A model generated the notes under the pieces. It made no database searches and was not told the DNA's origin. It saw nothing but the letters and a program-made list of their open reading frames with translations. A DNA stretch of 58,419 nt, from contig NZ_JAAHGH010000006.1 in assembly GCF_010672525.1 (NCBI RefSeq), positions 1 to 58,419 on the forward strand, in the 5' to 3' direction. A program made the position numbers and the translations under genes. Positions 28,537 through 37,668 of this stretch are shown here, in pieces. This DNA comes from Okeania sp. SIO2B3. GTDB taxonomy: Bacteria > Cyanobacteriota > Cyanobacteriia > Cyanobacteriales > Microcoleaceae. Within the stretch, counting starts at the first letter, position 1. Every line of letters begins with the position of its first letter.

Positions 28537-31260
28537 CTATAAAAACATATAAAGTATGATTTTTTTCATGGTTTGAAGGTCTTCACACTGATTTACTATT
28601 TCTTTTGCACTATTCATCAAAGACTCCTTTTCTTCTAGAGAAAAATTTTTCGCTCTCTCATATAAATTTGTTAAGGATAGCGACAATGAATCTGCACCTA
28701 AACGCCAGTGAACATCTATTAACTTCAGACAATCTTTATCGCTCAACTTTGGTAATACTCTTTCCGAATTTAACAACTTCCACAGACTTTTATCAATTGA
28801 TTTTTTCTTCTCAAGCCAGATTTCAGTGATATACTCTATCAGTTCTCCACTAATTAACTCGACAGGAGTATCATTACTTAAATCTAAATGTTCATGTTTA
28901 ATTGCCAACTGAATAAATTTGCCTACATATTTTTGGTAAGTACCTGTTAGATTTTCTCGCATTTTTCTCAATGTTTTACGATTCAGCAATGACCAAGCTT
29001 TACTAGCCATAAATTTTGCTTCTACCTCTTTACTTTCCGGGTGATTATCCAATAATGTGAGCCATGCTTCTAGCACCTCAACAGGAAAATATTTTCCTAT
29101 AGTTTTATCTAGAAAAATCGTTTGTTCTATATCGTCCTTGTAAAGAATATTTGAAAGTTCTTGCCAACTTATCCAGCGATTAGAATTACTATCTGTAACT
29201 AGCTTGCTGAATATTGAAACTTTGCCTGGAAACTTACCTGGTTTGTCTGGAGATTTATCTTGAAAATATTGAGAATTAAACCATTGATAAACTGCCATAA
29301 AATCATTTGCCTGAAACTTCAGTTTCTCTTCTAAAAAACTGACGCTCTTTTCAATGGCAGATTCTAATAATGGCAAACTTTGTTCACAAGTTGGTGAGTG
29401 GGACTTTAGGCAAGTCATATAAAGTTCACTAACTTCAGAATTGCTAAGTTTCAAACTATTAGCAATCTCAGGAATATGGAAAATACCTTTGTCTTTTTCC
29501 AATAAATAGAAATTCAAAGAACCGAATGAATCATGAAAATATTTCTCCCAACATTCCTTTAAATTACTTTGTTCAAAAGTTTCTCTCTCTAGAACATGAA
29601 AAGTAGGAAAAAGTCGTTCGATAAACAATCTTTTAAAATCACCACTCGTCATTCTTCCAACTAATGCTAAATCCCATAGTTTGAACTTCTCTTTCTCAGA
29701 ACGAAATATTTTTTCACAACCAATTATTAGTTTTTCCAGTTCTGGATAATTTTTTGTAGAGGGTTTCGGAGGTGGTAGATACTTTGTATGTAATGAAGTG
29801 TTTCTACCTCCAGACTTGTTATACAAATCTTCAGTGCTTCCTTGAGAAATATTTCTTATCAGTTCTAAACAAGCATTTTGTAATTCCTGTAAAATATCAT
29901 TCCTGAGATTTTCATCTGCCAAAGAATCTATAAATTGATTTCCAATTAGAATCTCTAAAGAATCAGAAAACTTACTACCTGCTTCTACTATCTCTAAAAA
30001 TTTATCTGGCAAATAAAGATAGATTTTACATAACAGAGTCTTCATTAAGTCGCCATTATTTTCAGGTATTGGCAATGCTTCCCATAAAAACTCTAAAAGT
30101 TCTAAATCTTTACTATCTGGAGTAGATAAATTTTCCCCAAACTTATCCAGAAAACTTTGCACCTTCTCTTCCATTCTGGGAATGTACTTGCCCAAAATTT
30201 CAATTTTGTCTGGTTCCTCTGCTGGGTAATTAAAAATAAAATCTAGTGATGGATGGTTTAACTTCAACCAACCATCTATTTTCTGAAATTCCCAAGCAAA
30301 ATTATCAGAATCATCCTTAGTAGTCTTATCAAGGTATCCGCATATGGTAATTAAATTTTCAGATTTATCCTTGTTTGGGGCAATAAAATCTTTAACATAT
30401 TCGTGGTCTAGATATTCCTCTTTTTCAAACTCCTCTTTACTAAAATCTAACCACACCATATTTTCAGGTAAAGAACGTATTGAAGAACCATCTAACTTAA
30501 CTATTATTTGTGCCCACTTGCAATATTCAGGGTCAACCGAACCTATAGCTAAATAAATTTCGTTACGCAAATTAGTAGGTAGGAAAAGCAAAAGATTATC
30601 TAGAAGTAATAATAGCGATCGTGTCTTTTTTGGGTTTTGGTCAGTAAGTAGTAATCTTTTACCATTCAAAATTACATCTAGTGCTTTAAGCAAAATCTTT
30701 TGCTCAGAATTTTTAAGTTTTTTCCAGACCTTTTCTATGGTCTCCCTTACTTTTTTCTCTGTAGTTTCTGTTGCTAGTAAAGATTCAAAATCTTCCGGGC
30801 CCAAAAGCCAAGATTTTTGCTCAGAATCATCAAGTTGATTAAGATTACTGAAGGTGGGAATTGACATCTTACCTAGATATCCCAACAACCTACAAATTTG
30901 ATTGTTAAATCCAGTTATTTCTGTTTCAGATACAAAAATATAACGGTGCTGGAAAAATGAGCGACTGCCACCTCTAGAAAAGATACCTTTATCTTTATTA
31001 AAAGCAGGAGCAGCTTGAATAAGTAGAATTTGTTTTTCTTTTGGCAAAATCCGAGTATTATTCCTACAAATTCCTACAGCTTTATGATTAAAGTCGCTAC
31101 TTTGACTTCCCCAAAAGTAATAAATTTTTTCATGTATGTCTTCCAGCTCTGAAATATTATTGTTTAAATTTTCACTATAAGAAACTAGACGGTATTCACT
31201 ATCCTTTTCTGCAACAAACTTACCATAGATAAACTGGTCAAATTTAGACTCTTGTGACAT
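28537..31260 (-). CDS. GAP1-like GTPase-associated protein, copy A (3'-truncated)
   Basis: 907 residues, strongly similar to copy B over nearly its whole length: same 'KFDQFIYGKF' start, same SWLLGPEDFESLLATETTEK, same 'RSLPENMVWLDFSKEEF'. It lacks the Ser/Asp/Lys-rich expansion, and it stops at LQTMKKIILYMFL where copy B continues for about 30 more residues, because the duplication junction replaced the end. The start is 30 bases downstream of the small GTPase stop codon, so the two are surely co-transcribed. Presumed cytoplasmic partner of the GTPases; role inferred from gene order only. Loss of the tail may alter or abolish its activity. Confidence 0.72.
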   Translation of the reverse strand: MSQESKFDQFIYGKFVAEKDSEYRLVSYSENLNNNISELEDIHEKIYYFWGSQSSDFNHKAVGICRNNTRILPKEKQILLIQAAPAFNKDKGIFSRGGSRSFFQHRYIFVSETEITGFNNQICRLLGYLGKMSIPTFSNLNQLDDSEQKSWLLGPEDFESLLATETTEKKVRETIEKVWKKLKNSEQKILLKALDVILNGKRLLLTDQNPKKTRSLLLLLDNLLLFLPTNLRNEIYLAIGSVDPEYCKWAQIIVKLDGSSIRSLPENMVWLDFSKEEFEKEEYLDHEYVKDFIAPNKDKSENLITICGYLDKTTKDDSDNFAWEFQKIDGWLKLNHPSLDFIFNYPAEEPDKIEILGKYIPRMEEKVQSFLDKFGENLSTPDSKDLELLEFLWEALPIPENNGDLMKTLLCKIYLYLPDKFLEIVEAGSKFSDSLEILIGNQFIDSLADENLRNDILQELQNACLELIRNISQGSTEDLYNKSGGRNTSLHTKYLPPPKPSTKNYPELEKLIIGCEKIFRSEKEKFKLWDLALVGRMTSGDFKRLFIERLFPTFHVLERETFEQSNLKECWEKYFHDSFGSLNFYLLEKDKGIFHIPEIANSLKLSNSEVSELYMTCLKSHSPTCEQSLPLLESAIEKSVSFLEEKLKFQANDFMAVYQWFNSQYFQDKSPDKPGKFPGKVSIFSKLVTDSNSNRWISWQELSNILYKDDIEQTIFLDKTIGKYFPVEVLEAWLTLLDNHPESKEVEAKFMASKAWSLLNRKTLRKMRENLTGTYQKYVGKFIQLAIKHEHLDLSNDTPVELISGELIEYITEIWLEKKKSIDKSLWKLLNSERVLPKLSDKDCLKLIDVHWRLGADSLSLSLTNLYERAKNFSLEEKESLMNSAKEIVNQCEDLQTMKKIILYMFL

Positions 31261-31290
31261 AAGGTTATATCTCCATAACTAAAATAGCTT

Positions 31291-32409
31291 TTAAGTATTA
31301 GAATCCGATGAAGAAGTATTTGAAATATTTGGTGGACAACTCTTTATTCCTCTTACTAACCATTCAATAGGGGAAAATATATTTATTGGATTGAAAGGTG
31401 CTTCTGTATCAATTTTATATTTGTTGGGATTAATGTCTTCTGTCTTGATATTTTCCTTTCCAAAATCGTATGGATCTGGATCGTCTTGCTCGTATGTTGA
31501 AAATATAGGATCTTCTTCAGATTCAGCTTTGGATGTTGTGCTTTTTTGTTTTTCTTCTTTGTCGAGAATAACAGGAGATTTTACATTACCATCACTATCT
31601 TTGTAGGTTCCAAAAGCAGAAATATAAAATAACTGACAACGATTTTCTCGAGTAGGATTTATATTCAATCTAGGATTATCTTTAGATTTATCTTTAGGTT
31701 TTTCTATTTGTGCATGAAAAAAGCCTTTTAACCATTGTAACTTGACGTTTGGTCCTTTCCCTAACATTTCTAGAAACATCTGTTCGGGATACTGATATTT
31801 TTCTTGCAATAACTTTTGATTAACTTCTGGATGATCTATTTTAGTAATGCCAAAAGCTACATACTGCTCTAATGGTTTTCGACCACTTTTCCTTTGCATT
31901 GCGATAAATAGTTTCATTAGTAAAGTATGATATGGTTTAGTTTGTTTATCCTCCTGTAACGGACTGAGTAAAAATATAATCCCATGACATTGAAGGAGAT
32001 AGTCAACAACAGTATTCTCTTGACTATTTTCATCAAGAAAATCATGATAAGGGTCTCTTAAAATATCTCCGGCAATGTCTAAAAATGTTAATTCAGTATT
32101 GCTTCCATCCTCATTATTGATCGTGTAGGAATACTTGCTTTTTTTTCCTGCTGTTGCTGTAGGAGATACAAATATTCCTCTATCCAAAAGTTCCATACCA
32201 TTATTAATATATTCTTCTGTATCCCAATCGGTTATTTGAATCTTCCCTTCATTAAGTAAATATTCATATAACCTGAGCATATAAACAGATTTTCCTGCGT
32301 GGTGAAAACCCCAAATTCCTAAACGAATTTGTGAAGGAATTGGTCGTGGTTTTGGACTCGGTTCATTGACTGGTTCATTGACAGTTTCGTTTGCTTTTGT
32401 ATTAAACAT
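31291..32409 (-). CDS. Small P-loop GTPase of double-GTPase type
   Basis: 372 residues. G1 is GFHHAGKSVYML (about residues 34-45), a switch region Thr in 'SPTATAGKKSKYSY', G3 'LTFLDIAGD' (Asp-x-Ala-Gly in place of DxxG), and 'GIIFLLSPLQ' then 'VAFGITKIDHPE' as the probable T/NKxD-like G4. N-terminal 28 residues are Pro/Glu-rich and disordered; the C-terminal 110 residues are acidic with low complexity and end in the 'NPINIFSPIEWLVRG' motif shared with the remnant at 28405. It fits GTPases found with GAP1 proteins ('double-GTPase' type). It lies between the large GTPase and GAP1 copy A. Nucleotide specificity is inferred. Confidence 0.75.
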   Translation of the reverse strand: MFNTKANETVNEPVNEPSPKPRPIPSQIRLGIWGFHHAGKSVYMLRLYEYLLNEGKIQITDWDTEEYINNGMELLDRGIFVSPTATAGKKSKYSYTINNEDGSNTELTFLDIAGDILRDPYHDFLDENSQENTVVDYLLQCHGIIFLLSPLQEDKQTKPYHTLLMKLFIAMQRKSGRKPLEQYVAFGITKIDHPEVNQKLLQEKYQYPEQMFLEMLGKGPNVKLQWLKGFFHAQIEKPKDKSKDNPRLNINPTRENRCQLFYISAFGTYKDSDGNVKSPVILDKEEKQKSTTSKAESEEDPIFSTYEQDDPDPYDFGKENIKTEDINPNKYKIDTEAPFNPINIFSPIEWLVRGIKSCPPNISNTSSSDSNT

Positions 32410-32441
32410 AGACGAAATTTACCTCGTATATAAGTAGCTTT

Positions 32442-32956
32442 ACCTGAATCTAAATTTCCAGCATATTTGACAGTACAGAAAAACTATAAATGGATGTTTA
32501 TAGAACGCCCAAATACTTCTATTATAATTGCTCTTTACAAGATAAAGCTTCATCTACTAGAGCAAACCATTGTTTCTGTAATTCTTTTTGTTCTTCTAAC
32601 TCCTGAAGTAGTTTTACCTGAATATAAATTACCCGCAATTTGACACCACAGAAAAACTATAAATAGACGTTGATAGAACGCCCAAATATTTCTATTATAA
32701 TTGCTCTTTACAAAATAAAGCTTCATCTATTAGAGCAAACCACTGTTTCTGTAATTCCTTTTGTTCTTCTAACTCCTGAAGTAGCTTTATTTGAATCTAA
32801 ATTTCCAGCATATTTGAAAGTACAGAAAAACTATAAATGGACGTTCATAGAACGCCCAAATATTTCTATTATAATTGCTCTTTACAAGACAAAGCTTCAT
32901 CTACTAAAGCAAACCATTGTTTCTGTAATTCCTTTTGTTCCTCTAACTCCTGAAAT
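32442..32956 (-). repeat. Triplicated 3' end of the large GTPase gene
   Basis: Three tandem units of about 171 bp (32442-32612, 32613-32784, 32785-32956). Each contains GAACGCCCAAATA, CTATTATAATTGCTCTTTAC and the Gln/Trp-rich C-terminal coding stretch (read leftward: ...LQKQWFALVDEALSCKEQL-stop, or close variants). Only the third (inner) unit is joined to the gene; the other two are detached 3' ends lying between this gene and the small GTPase gene. Confidence 0.9.
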
Positions 32957-35034
32957 TGTGACCAAATTAGACTTCGATTTTTACTTAATAAAATATCCCA
33001 TTCCTGTTCCACTCCTTTTGCACGAGTAATATGGTCTGCAAATTCTTCTACCATTGAAACTTTTGTCCGGTTAACAGATACCCCTAGTTTATCCAAAGTT
33101 TTTTGACACACTTCAATAGCATTTTGATGGCGCTGTTCAAGATTAGTCAAAATATTATCTATATTATCTGGTGTGTTAATAGGTTTCATCGGATCTGCAG
33201 GCAAAACTTCACTAATTTTTTGCCATACATAGGACTGCATAAAACCTTTATACATAATTTCAAAAGATGCAATGAACTGAAACCCCCTCGCTAAATTTGG
33301 TAAGTTGTTTGTTTTAGCTAATAACTTTGCAAAAGCCTCCAAAAAATCTGTATTTTCTGTTTCTACTAAACCTCCTATTCCTAAGTTGATAAATATATCT
33401 GCCAACTCTGACTTAGTTTGATTATGAGACTCTTTCAAACCATCCTCCATTGTCTGAAAATGTTTCAATATACCAGGTCGCATTTGTTGTATTGCTCGGA
33501 AATAAGCTCCATCAATTCCTTCCCGCTTTGCCCACATTTCAATATCTATAAAATCAGGAATATCTCCTTTTTTTTGACATCTATTAATTACTGCATTAAC
33601 CTGAGATTTAAACTCCTCATTTAGTTGTGAAAGTTCTGCTCTTAATTTCTCTCGAAATCCTTCAATACTTTCGTATAGTTTTGGTAAAAATTGTTCTCTT
33701 AGTTTCACATATTCAGTATCAACATCCCCATAACCAGCGATCGCTTGCCTTACTGCTGCCAATTTTTCCTCTATCCAACTTTGAAAATTCCTCAAATCTC
33801 TCGACGCAGCAGACATATATTGTTTGTCTAAGTTTTTCATATTTGTTGTCAGATAATCAAGCACTTTTTCCATAACTTGATTTGCTGCATTTGAATTTTT
33901 GCAGTTAGCTTTCAAACATTGTTTAACATGGATTCCTTTCCTAGGCATAGTATTCTCAAAATCCAGAGATAACTGTTCATTTTCCCCATCCTGATTTAGT
34001 AACATAAAAACCCATTCTTTCAAAGGAAGTTTCTCCTTCAAAGCTTGAGAAGCTACATCATATAAATTCACATCTTCCTTCCGTAAAAAATCCCCCGTTC
34101 CTTTTTTTCCTGGTCTCCGAATCAACAGAATAAAATCAATATCTTCCGCCAAAGCTTTAATCATTCTTTCTGTATCACCCAGTCTAGTATCTCCCAAACC
34201 AGGCATATCAACCAAGGCTAATTTTTTCACTCCTACTTGAGGGAAAGGGCAAAAAATTTCCACCTTTTCTACAGCTAAATGATTGAAAAATAGTGGATGA
34301 CTTTTAGCATCATAACTTTGTGAAACATACTCTCTTATTTTATGTTTTGGAACCTTAATAAAACGCTTTTCCGACTGCAATAAATCAGAATATTTATTCA
34401 GATGAACATAATAATCCTGTCGCAAATGTTCATAAATAGCCTCAGCTTGAGCAGGTTGGCGAGGATTAATAGGCTGAGAAGGAAATGGCAAATTAGCAAA
34501 CTCATGGAGATTTTTCGGAATATTTTCAAAGCCTAACTCTTGATAATAAGGTGTAATAATCTCCTGAATAAAAGAAGATTCAGAATGAAAATAAACCTTA
34601 GCATAAGTATCCCCTTCGTAATGATAAATATTACTTTGAACAGTAGTACAAGGCAAGCGATCGCTACTAGGAATAATCCCTTCATCTTCTTCATCTGTTA
34701 GTCCAGCTACATTTTGTAGAAAGGTACTTTTACCTTGACGTGCTAACCCCACAACACCAATATTAATTGTGTCGCGATTAAGTCTTTGCCAGAGATTTTC
34801 CCAGACCTTACGTTCTTGAGCAATTCGGTTTAGTATTGTCTGAAAATCAATTTGATAAAGTTGTTGAACTCCCATGGAAGAAGTAGTTGATAATCTAAGA
34901 ATTGATTCCTGTAAATCTTTAAGTTTACTTATCTTTAATTCCAGACAATTAAAATAATCCACAGATTTTTTAGGAATATCTGCAGTAGCTTTCCGCTTGC
35001 GAATAATTTCACTGATTAAATCTTCTAAAAGCAT
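32869..35034 (-). CDS. Large dynamin-like GTPase
   Basis: 721 residues. A helical N-terminus (1-85) leads into a GTPase domain: G1 GLARQGKSTFLQ (about residues 95-106), G2 Thr in PCTTVQSNIYHY, G3 LVDMPGLGDT, and 'WVFMLLNQDGEN' where G4 would be. From about residue 400 it is helical with coiled-coil character ('EQFLPKLYESIEGFREKLRAELSQLNEEFK'), the pattern of bacterial dynamin-like and LeoA-like proteins. No transmembrane or hydrophobic paddle is evident, so membrane remodelling is not proven. It is the first gene of the leftward cluster; the next gene begins 459 bp on, after two extra copies of its 3' end. Start ATG 35034 is preceded by a repeat-rich kilobase. Confidence 0.8.
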   Translation of the reverse strand: MLLEDLISEIIRKRKATADIPKKSVDYFNCLELKISKLKDLQESILRLSTTSSMGVQQLYQIDFQTILNRIAQERKVWENLWQRLNRDTINIGVVGLARQGKSTFLQNVAGLTDEEDEGIIPSSDRLPCTTVQSNIYHYEGDTYAKVYFHSESSFIQEIITPYYQELGFENIPKNLHEFANLPFPSQPINPRQPAQAEAIYEHLRQDYYVHLNKYSDLLQSEKRFIKVPKHKIREYVSQSYDAKSHPLFFNHLAVEKVEIFCPFPQVGVKKLALVDMPGLGDTRLGDTERMIKALAEDIDFILLIRRPGKKGTGDFLRKEDVNLYDVASQALKEKLPLKEWVFMLLNQDGENEQLSLDFENTMPRKGIHVKQCLKANCKNSNAANQVMEKVLDYLTTNMKNLDKQYMSAASRDLRNFQSWIEEKLAAVRQAIAGYGDVDTEYVKLREQFLPKLYESIEGFREKLRAELSQLNEEFKSQVNAVINRCQKKGDIPDFIDIEMWAKREGIDGAYFRAIQQMRPGILKHFQTMEDGLKESHNQTKSELADIFINLGIGGLVETENTDFLEAFAKLLAKTNNLPNLARGFQFIASFEIMYKGFMQSYVWQKISEVLPADPMKPINTPDNIDNILTNLEQRHQNAIEVCQKTLDKLGVSVNRTKVSMVEEFADHITRAKGVEQEWDILLSKNRSLIWSQFQELEEQKELQKQWFALVDEALSCKEQL

Positions 35035-36083
35035 AATTTTTAACTAATTGAGATTTTTTTGTGTAAGAAGGAAGAAGGAAGAAGGAAGAATTTAGTCTAG
35101 TAGGAGCGGGTTCCGCGTTAAATTAATGGTGTTAAAAATTATCTGATGAACCCCCCACCCCAAGGATATAATGCACACTAAACCGACAGAACTAAAATGG
35201 TGCGTTACGACGGATGGTTAAATGCCTTTCACAGTCTAAATTTTAGAAATCTAACACACTCTATGAGTTGTGGTACTACAAATTTTATTGCCCCTATTCA
35301 TACCTAACCTCCTAAAAATGTTAGATTAATTTTGTCCTGCTACTTATTTATCAGGATAACAATTCAGAAATATGCACTTCAACAGCAAAAATTTTTTCAA
35401 CTTATCCCCTTATATATTTCTGTACCAGGTAGAATTAATGCAAAGTGGGGATAGAAATTTTTGAGAATAGGGAGTAGAGAAATTAGGTATAATACTAAAG
35501 GTATAATACTAAGGGTGAAAAAATAATGTAAGGATGTCTTTTGACAAAAGAAATTAAGTAGGTAGGCACAAATAAACTTAACTATTCAACAAAATTTTGA
35601 TGTAGTCAAAACCATTGATATTGCTTTCCGTTCCGGAATGCTCTGCAAACCTTCCACTCTGTTCCAGTCCCAATGACGTAGTTTTCAACAATTAATAATT
35701 AATAATTAATAATTAATAATTAATAATTAATAATTACCTCTTCTTTTCAAGGAGAGGATTGATTCAAAGGAAAATTTTTTCTCTCTTGGTCGATTGGATA
35801 TGGCGAGGAGACTTCGCCATCCCACCCTACGGGAAGCTGCGAAGAGAGAACTCCGTTCCGCTGTCGCGTTTCGCGTCAGCGTTGCGAAGCAAACGACCGC
35901 TTGTTTCTCCTTTAAAGGAGAGGCTTTAAACCTTAATTATTCGGTAATTTTTTTCACTTACCTACTTAATTTCCGACCGAAAAAATGGTATTGAAGCCAT
36001 TTATTCTGACCAATAAATAAGATAATAGCCTTCCTATTCCAGGAGGTACTGATAACTGATAACTGAATTAATGGAGTCTCGCG
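35035..36083. repeat. Kilobase-long repeat-rich spacer upstream of the GTPase island
   Basis: No gene. From left to right: a GAAGGAAGAAGG tract (35067-35090); an unremarkable stretch to about 35680; a (TTAATAATTAA)n tract (35688-35738); CCTCTTCTTTTCAAGGAGAGG; a GC-richer insert (about 35800-35905, with GCGAGGAGACTTCGCC and TCGCGTTTCGCGTCAGCGTTGCG); the CTCCTTTAAAGGAG palindrome; and at 36047-36067 two GATAACT units just before the next gene. The GC-richer insert stands out from its surroundings and looks like a nested dispersed element. The promoter of the GTPase cluster must lie near 35040-35200. Confidence 0.75.
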
Positions 36084-36701
36084 ATGCCTAAAACAAAAAT
36101 ATTACAAGAAGATCAATCTTATACTTTTCGGTCTTACTTTGATTTACCTTATGAAGCTGATGAAATCTTAGCAGAGTTAAACTATTCATTAGTTAAATCT
36201 CGTTTATCTTTGCCAAAGACAACAAAAACATTAGAAAGTTTATCCGAAGTACAGAATAAGCTAGAGAAGATTTTACCCTTTGTTAGTTTAAGTAATGAAA
36301 CTGCTAGACGAGAAATTTTAGTCTCTCCAATTTTATTGGAAATTGTTTATTATTGTCATTGTCAGTTAAGAATTGAATATCCTCTGAAAGTCAATGATTG
36401 GTTGAAGGGGAATTTGGATTATTTATTGCGTTATCAGAATAATTTATTAGTTATTGAAGCGAAAAATGACGATTTAACTAGAGGTTTTACTCAGCTAGCT
36501 GCCGAGTTAATTGCATTAGCTGAAGTCGAAGAAGACAATATTTTATATGGCGCAGTAACAATGGGAGATATCTGGCGTTTTGGTAAATTAAATAAAGCCG
36601 AAAAACAAATTACACAAGATATTAATTTATTTAAAATCCCAGACGATATAAAAGATTTAGGTGCAGTTTTAGTGGGTATTTTAGAAGGAATAGAAAATTA
36701 A
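36084..36701 (+). CDS. PD-(D/E)XK nuclease-like protein
   Basis: 205 residues. After a helical N-terminal half, 'GNLDYLLRYQNNLLVIEAKNDDLTRGFTQLAAEL' shows the nuclease core: Asp (D about 111) ... E-A-K (about 124-126), followed by a helix with Gln, the arrangement of PD-(D/E)XK enzymes. Many such cyanobacterial proteins are annotated as restriction endonuclease-like; no methyltransferase is adjacent, so it is not a classical R-M system. It could be an orphan accessory nuclease or a relic. Two GATAACT repeats end 17 bases upstream of the ATG. Confidence 0.72.
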   Translation: MPKTKILQEDQSYTFRSYFDLPYEADEILAELNYSLVKSRLSLPKTTKTLESLSEVQNKLEKILPFVSLSNETARREILVSPILLEIVYYCHCQLRIEYPLKVNDWLKGNLDYLLRYQNNLLVIEAKNDDLTRGFTQLAAELIALAEVEEDNILYGAVTMGDIWRFGKLNKAEKQITQDINLFKIPDDIKDLGAVLVGILEGIEN

Positions 36702-36779
36702 AATATTTTAATTATAAAAAATTATAAAAATTGATATATTATTAAATTTTAATCATCATTAAATCCTATAAAGTATTTC

Positions 36780-36939
36780 AACTTATGACCAAAAAATAAG
36801 GTCTCAAGCCTCCTCTTTCAAGGGGATGAAAAAAATATTCGATTCAATATTTCAAGCCTCTAGCTTTCCTGCGGAATGCTGCGCAAACAACCAGAGGTAC
36901 TGATAACTGATAACTGATAACTGATAACTGATAACTGAA
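36780..36939. repeat. Composite repeat ending in (GATAACT)5 at a start codon
   Basis: A block with 'AAATAAGGTCTCAAGCCTCC', a CTTTCAAGGGG half-palindrome, TTTCAAGCCTCTAGCTTTCC, CAGAGGTACT, then five exact GATAACT units (about 36902-36936) and GAA directly before the ATG at 36940. The same order (TTTCAAGCCTCT, GCTTTCC, ATGCTGCGC, AGGTACT, GATAACT units) is seen at 39750-39836 and 46258-46338. Confidence 0.85.
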
Positions 36940-37506
36940 ATGATTATTGTACTAAATCTTAATCCAATTACAAAACTAACTAGAGAACAATTTGTTCAAC
37001 TGTGTCAAGCTAATCCTGAATTACAATTAGAAAGAAATCCTCAAAGAGAATTAATTATTATGTCCCCTCTAGGTGGTGAAAGTGGTCAAAAAGAAGCTAA
37101 TTTGATTTTTTATATTAGCCTCTGGAATCATCAAACTAAGTTAGGAATAGTTTTTAGTTCTTCCACTATCTTTAGTTTACCAGGAGGAGGCGACCGCTCC
37201 CCTGATGTTGCTTGGGTATCTTTAGAAAAATGGGAAAATCTTACTCAACAAGAAAGAGAAAGTTTTCCTCCTATTTGCCCAGATTTTGTGATTGAATTAC
37301 GGTCTAAATCTGATAGACTTTCACCTTTACAAGCAAAAATGAGAGAATATTTAGCATCAGGTTTATTGTTAGGTTGGTTAATTAATCCTCAACAAAAACA
37401 AGTATAAATTTATCGTCAAAATCAAGAGGTAGAAATTGTAACTATGCCTATTATGTTATCAAGTGAAAATATTTTACCTGGATTAAATGTGATGTTAGAT
37501 TATTAA
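36940..37506 (+). pseudogene. Uma2 family protein interrupted by an in-frame stop
   Basis: The first 155 codons encode a typical Uma2 protein: 'LTREQFVQLCQANPELQLERNPQREL', 'GGGDRSPDVAWVSLEKW' (the Asp motif), 'CPDFVIELRSKSD' (the E-L-x-S strand) and 'KMREYLASGLLLGWLINPQQKQV'. A TAA at 37405-37407 interrupts it, but the same frame goes on for 33 more codons (IYRQNQEVEIV ... LPGLNVMLDY) to a second stop at 37506, which is the normal end of the family. A single substitution or sequencing error explains it. If the stop is real, the catalytic part is intact and only the last strands are lost. Confidence 0.85.
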
Positions 37507-37668
37507 TAAATTTAATCATAATAATTCTCTCCTAGCTTTTCTAAACTGGATTTGGTATAAATAATTCATTGCAGAAATCCCTAAACTTATTTATAATGTT
37601 ACTTCTCCCTTATTCCTAATTTCCTATTCAAGATAATTTACAGATCGAAAAAAAGATAAAAAGATAAT

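Noticed and set aside
36084-36701. Restriction-modification system with the nuclease-like protein
   Set aside because: No methyltransferase or specificity gene is present on either side, so only an orphan nuclease-like protein can be claimed.
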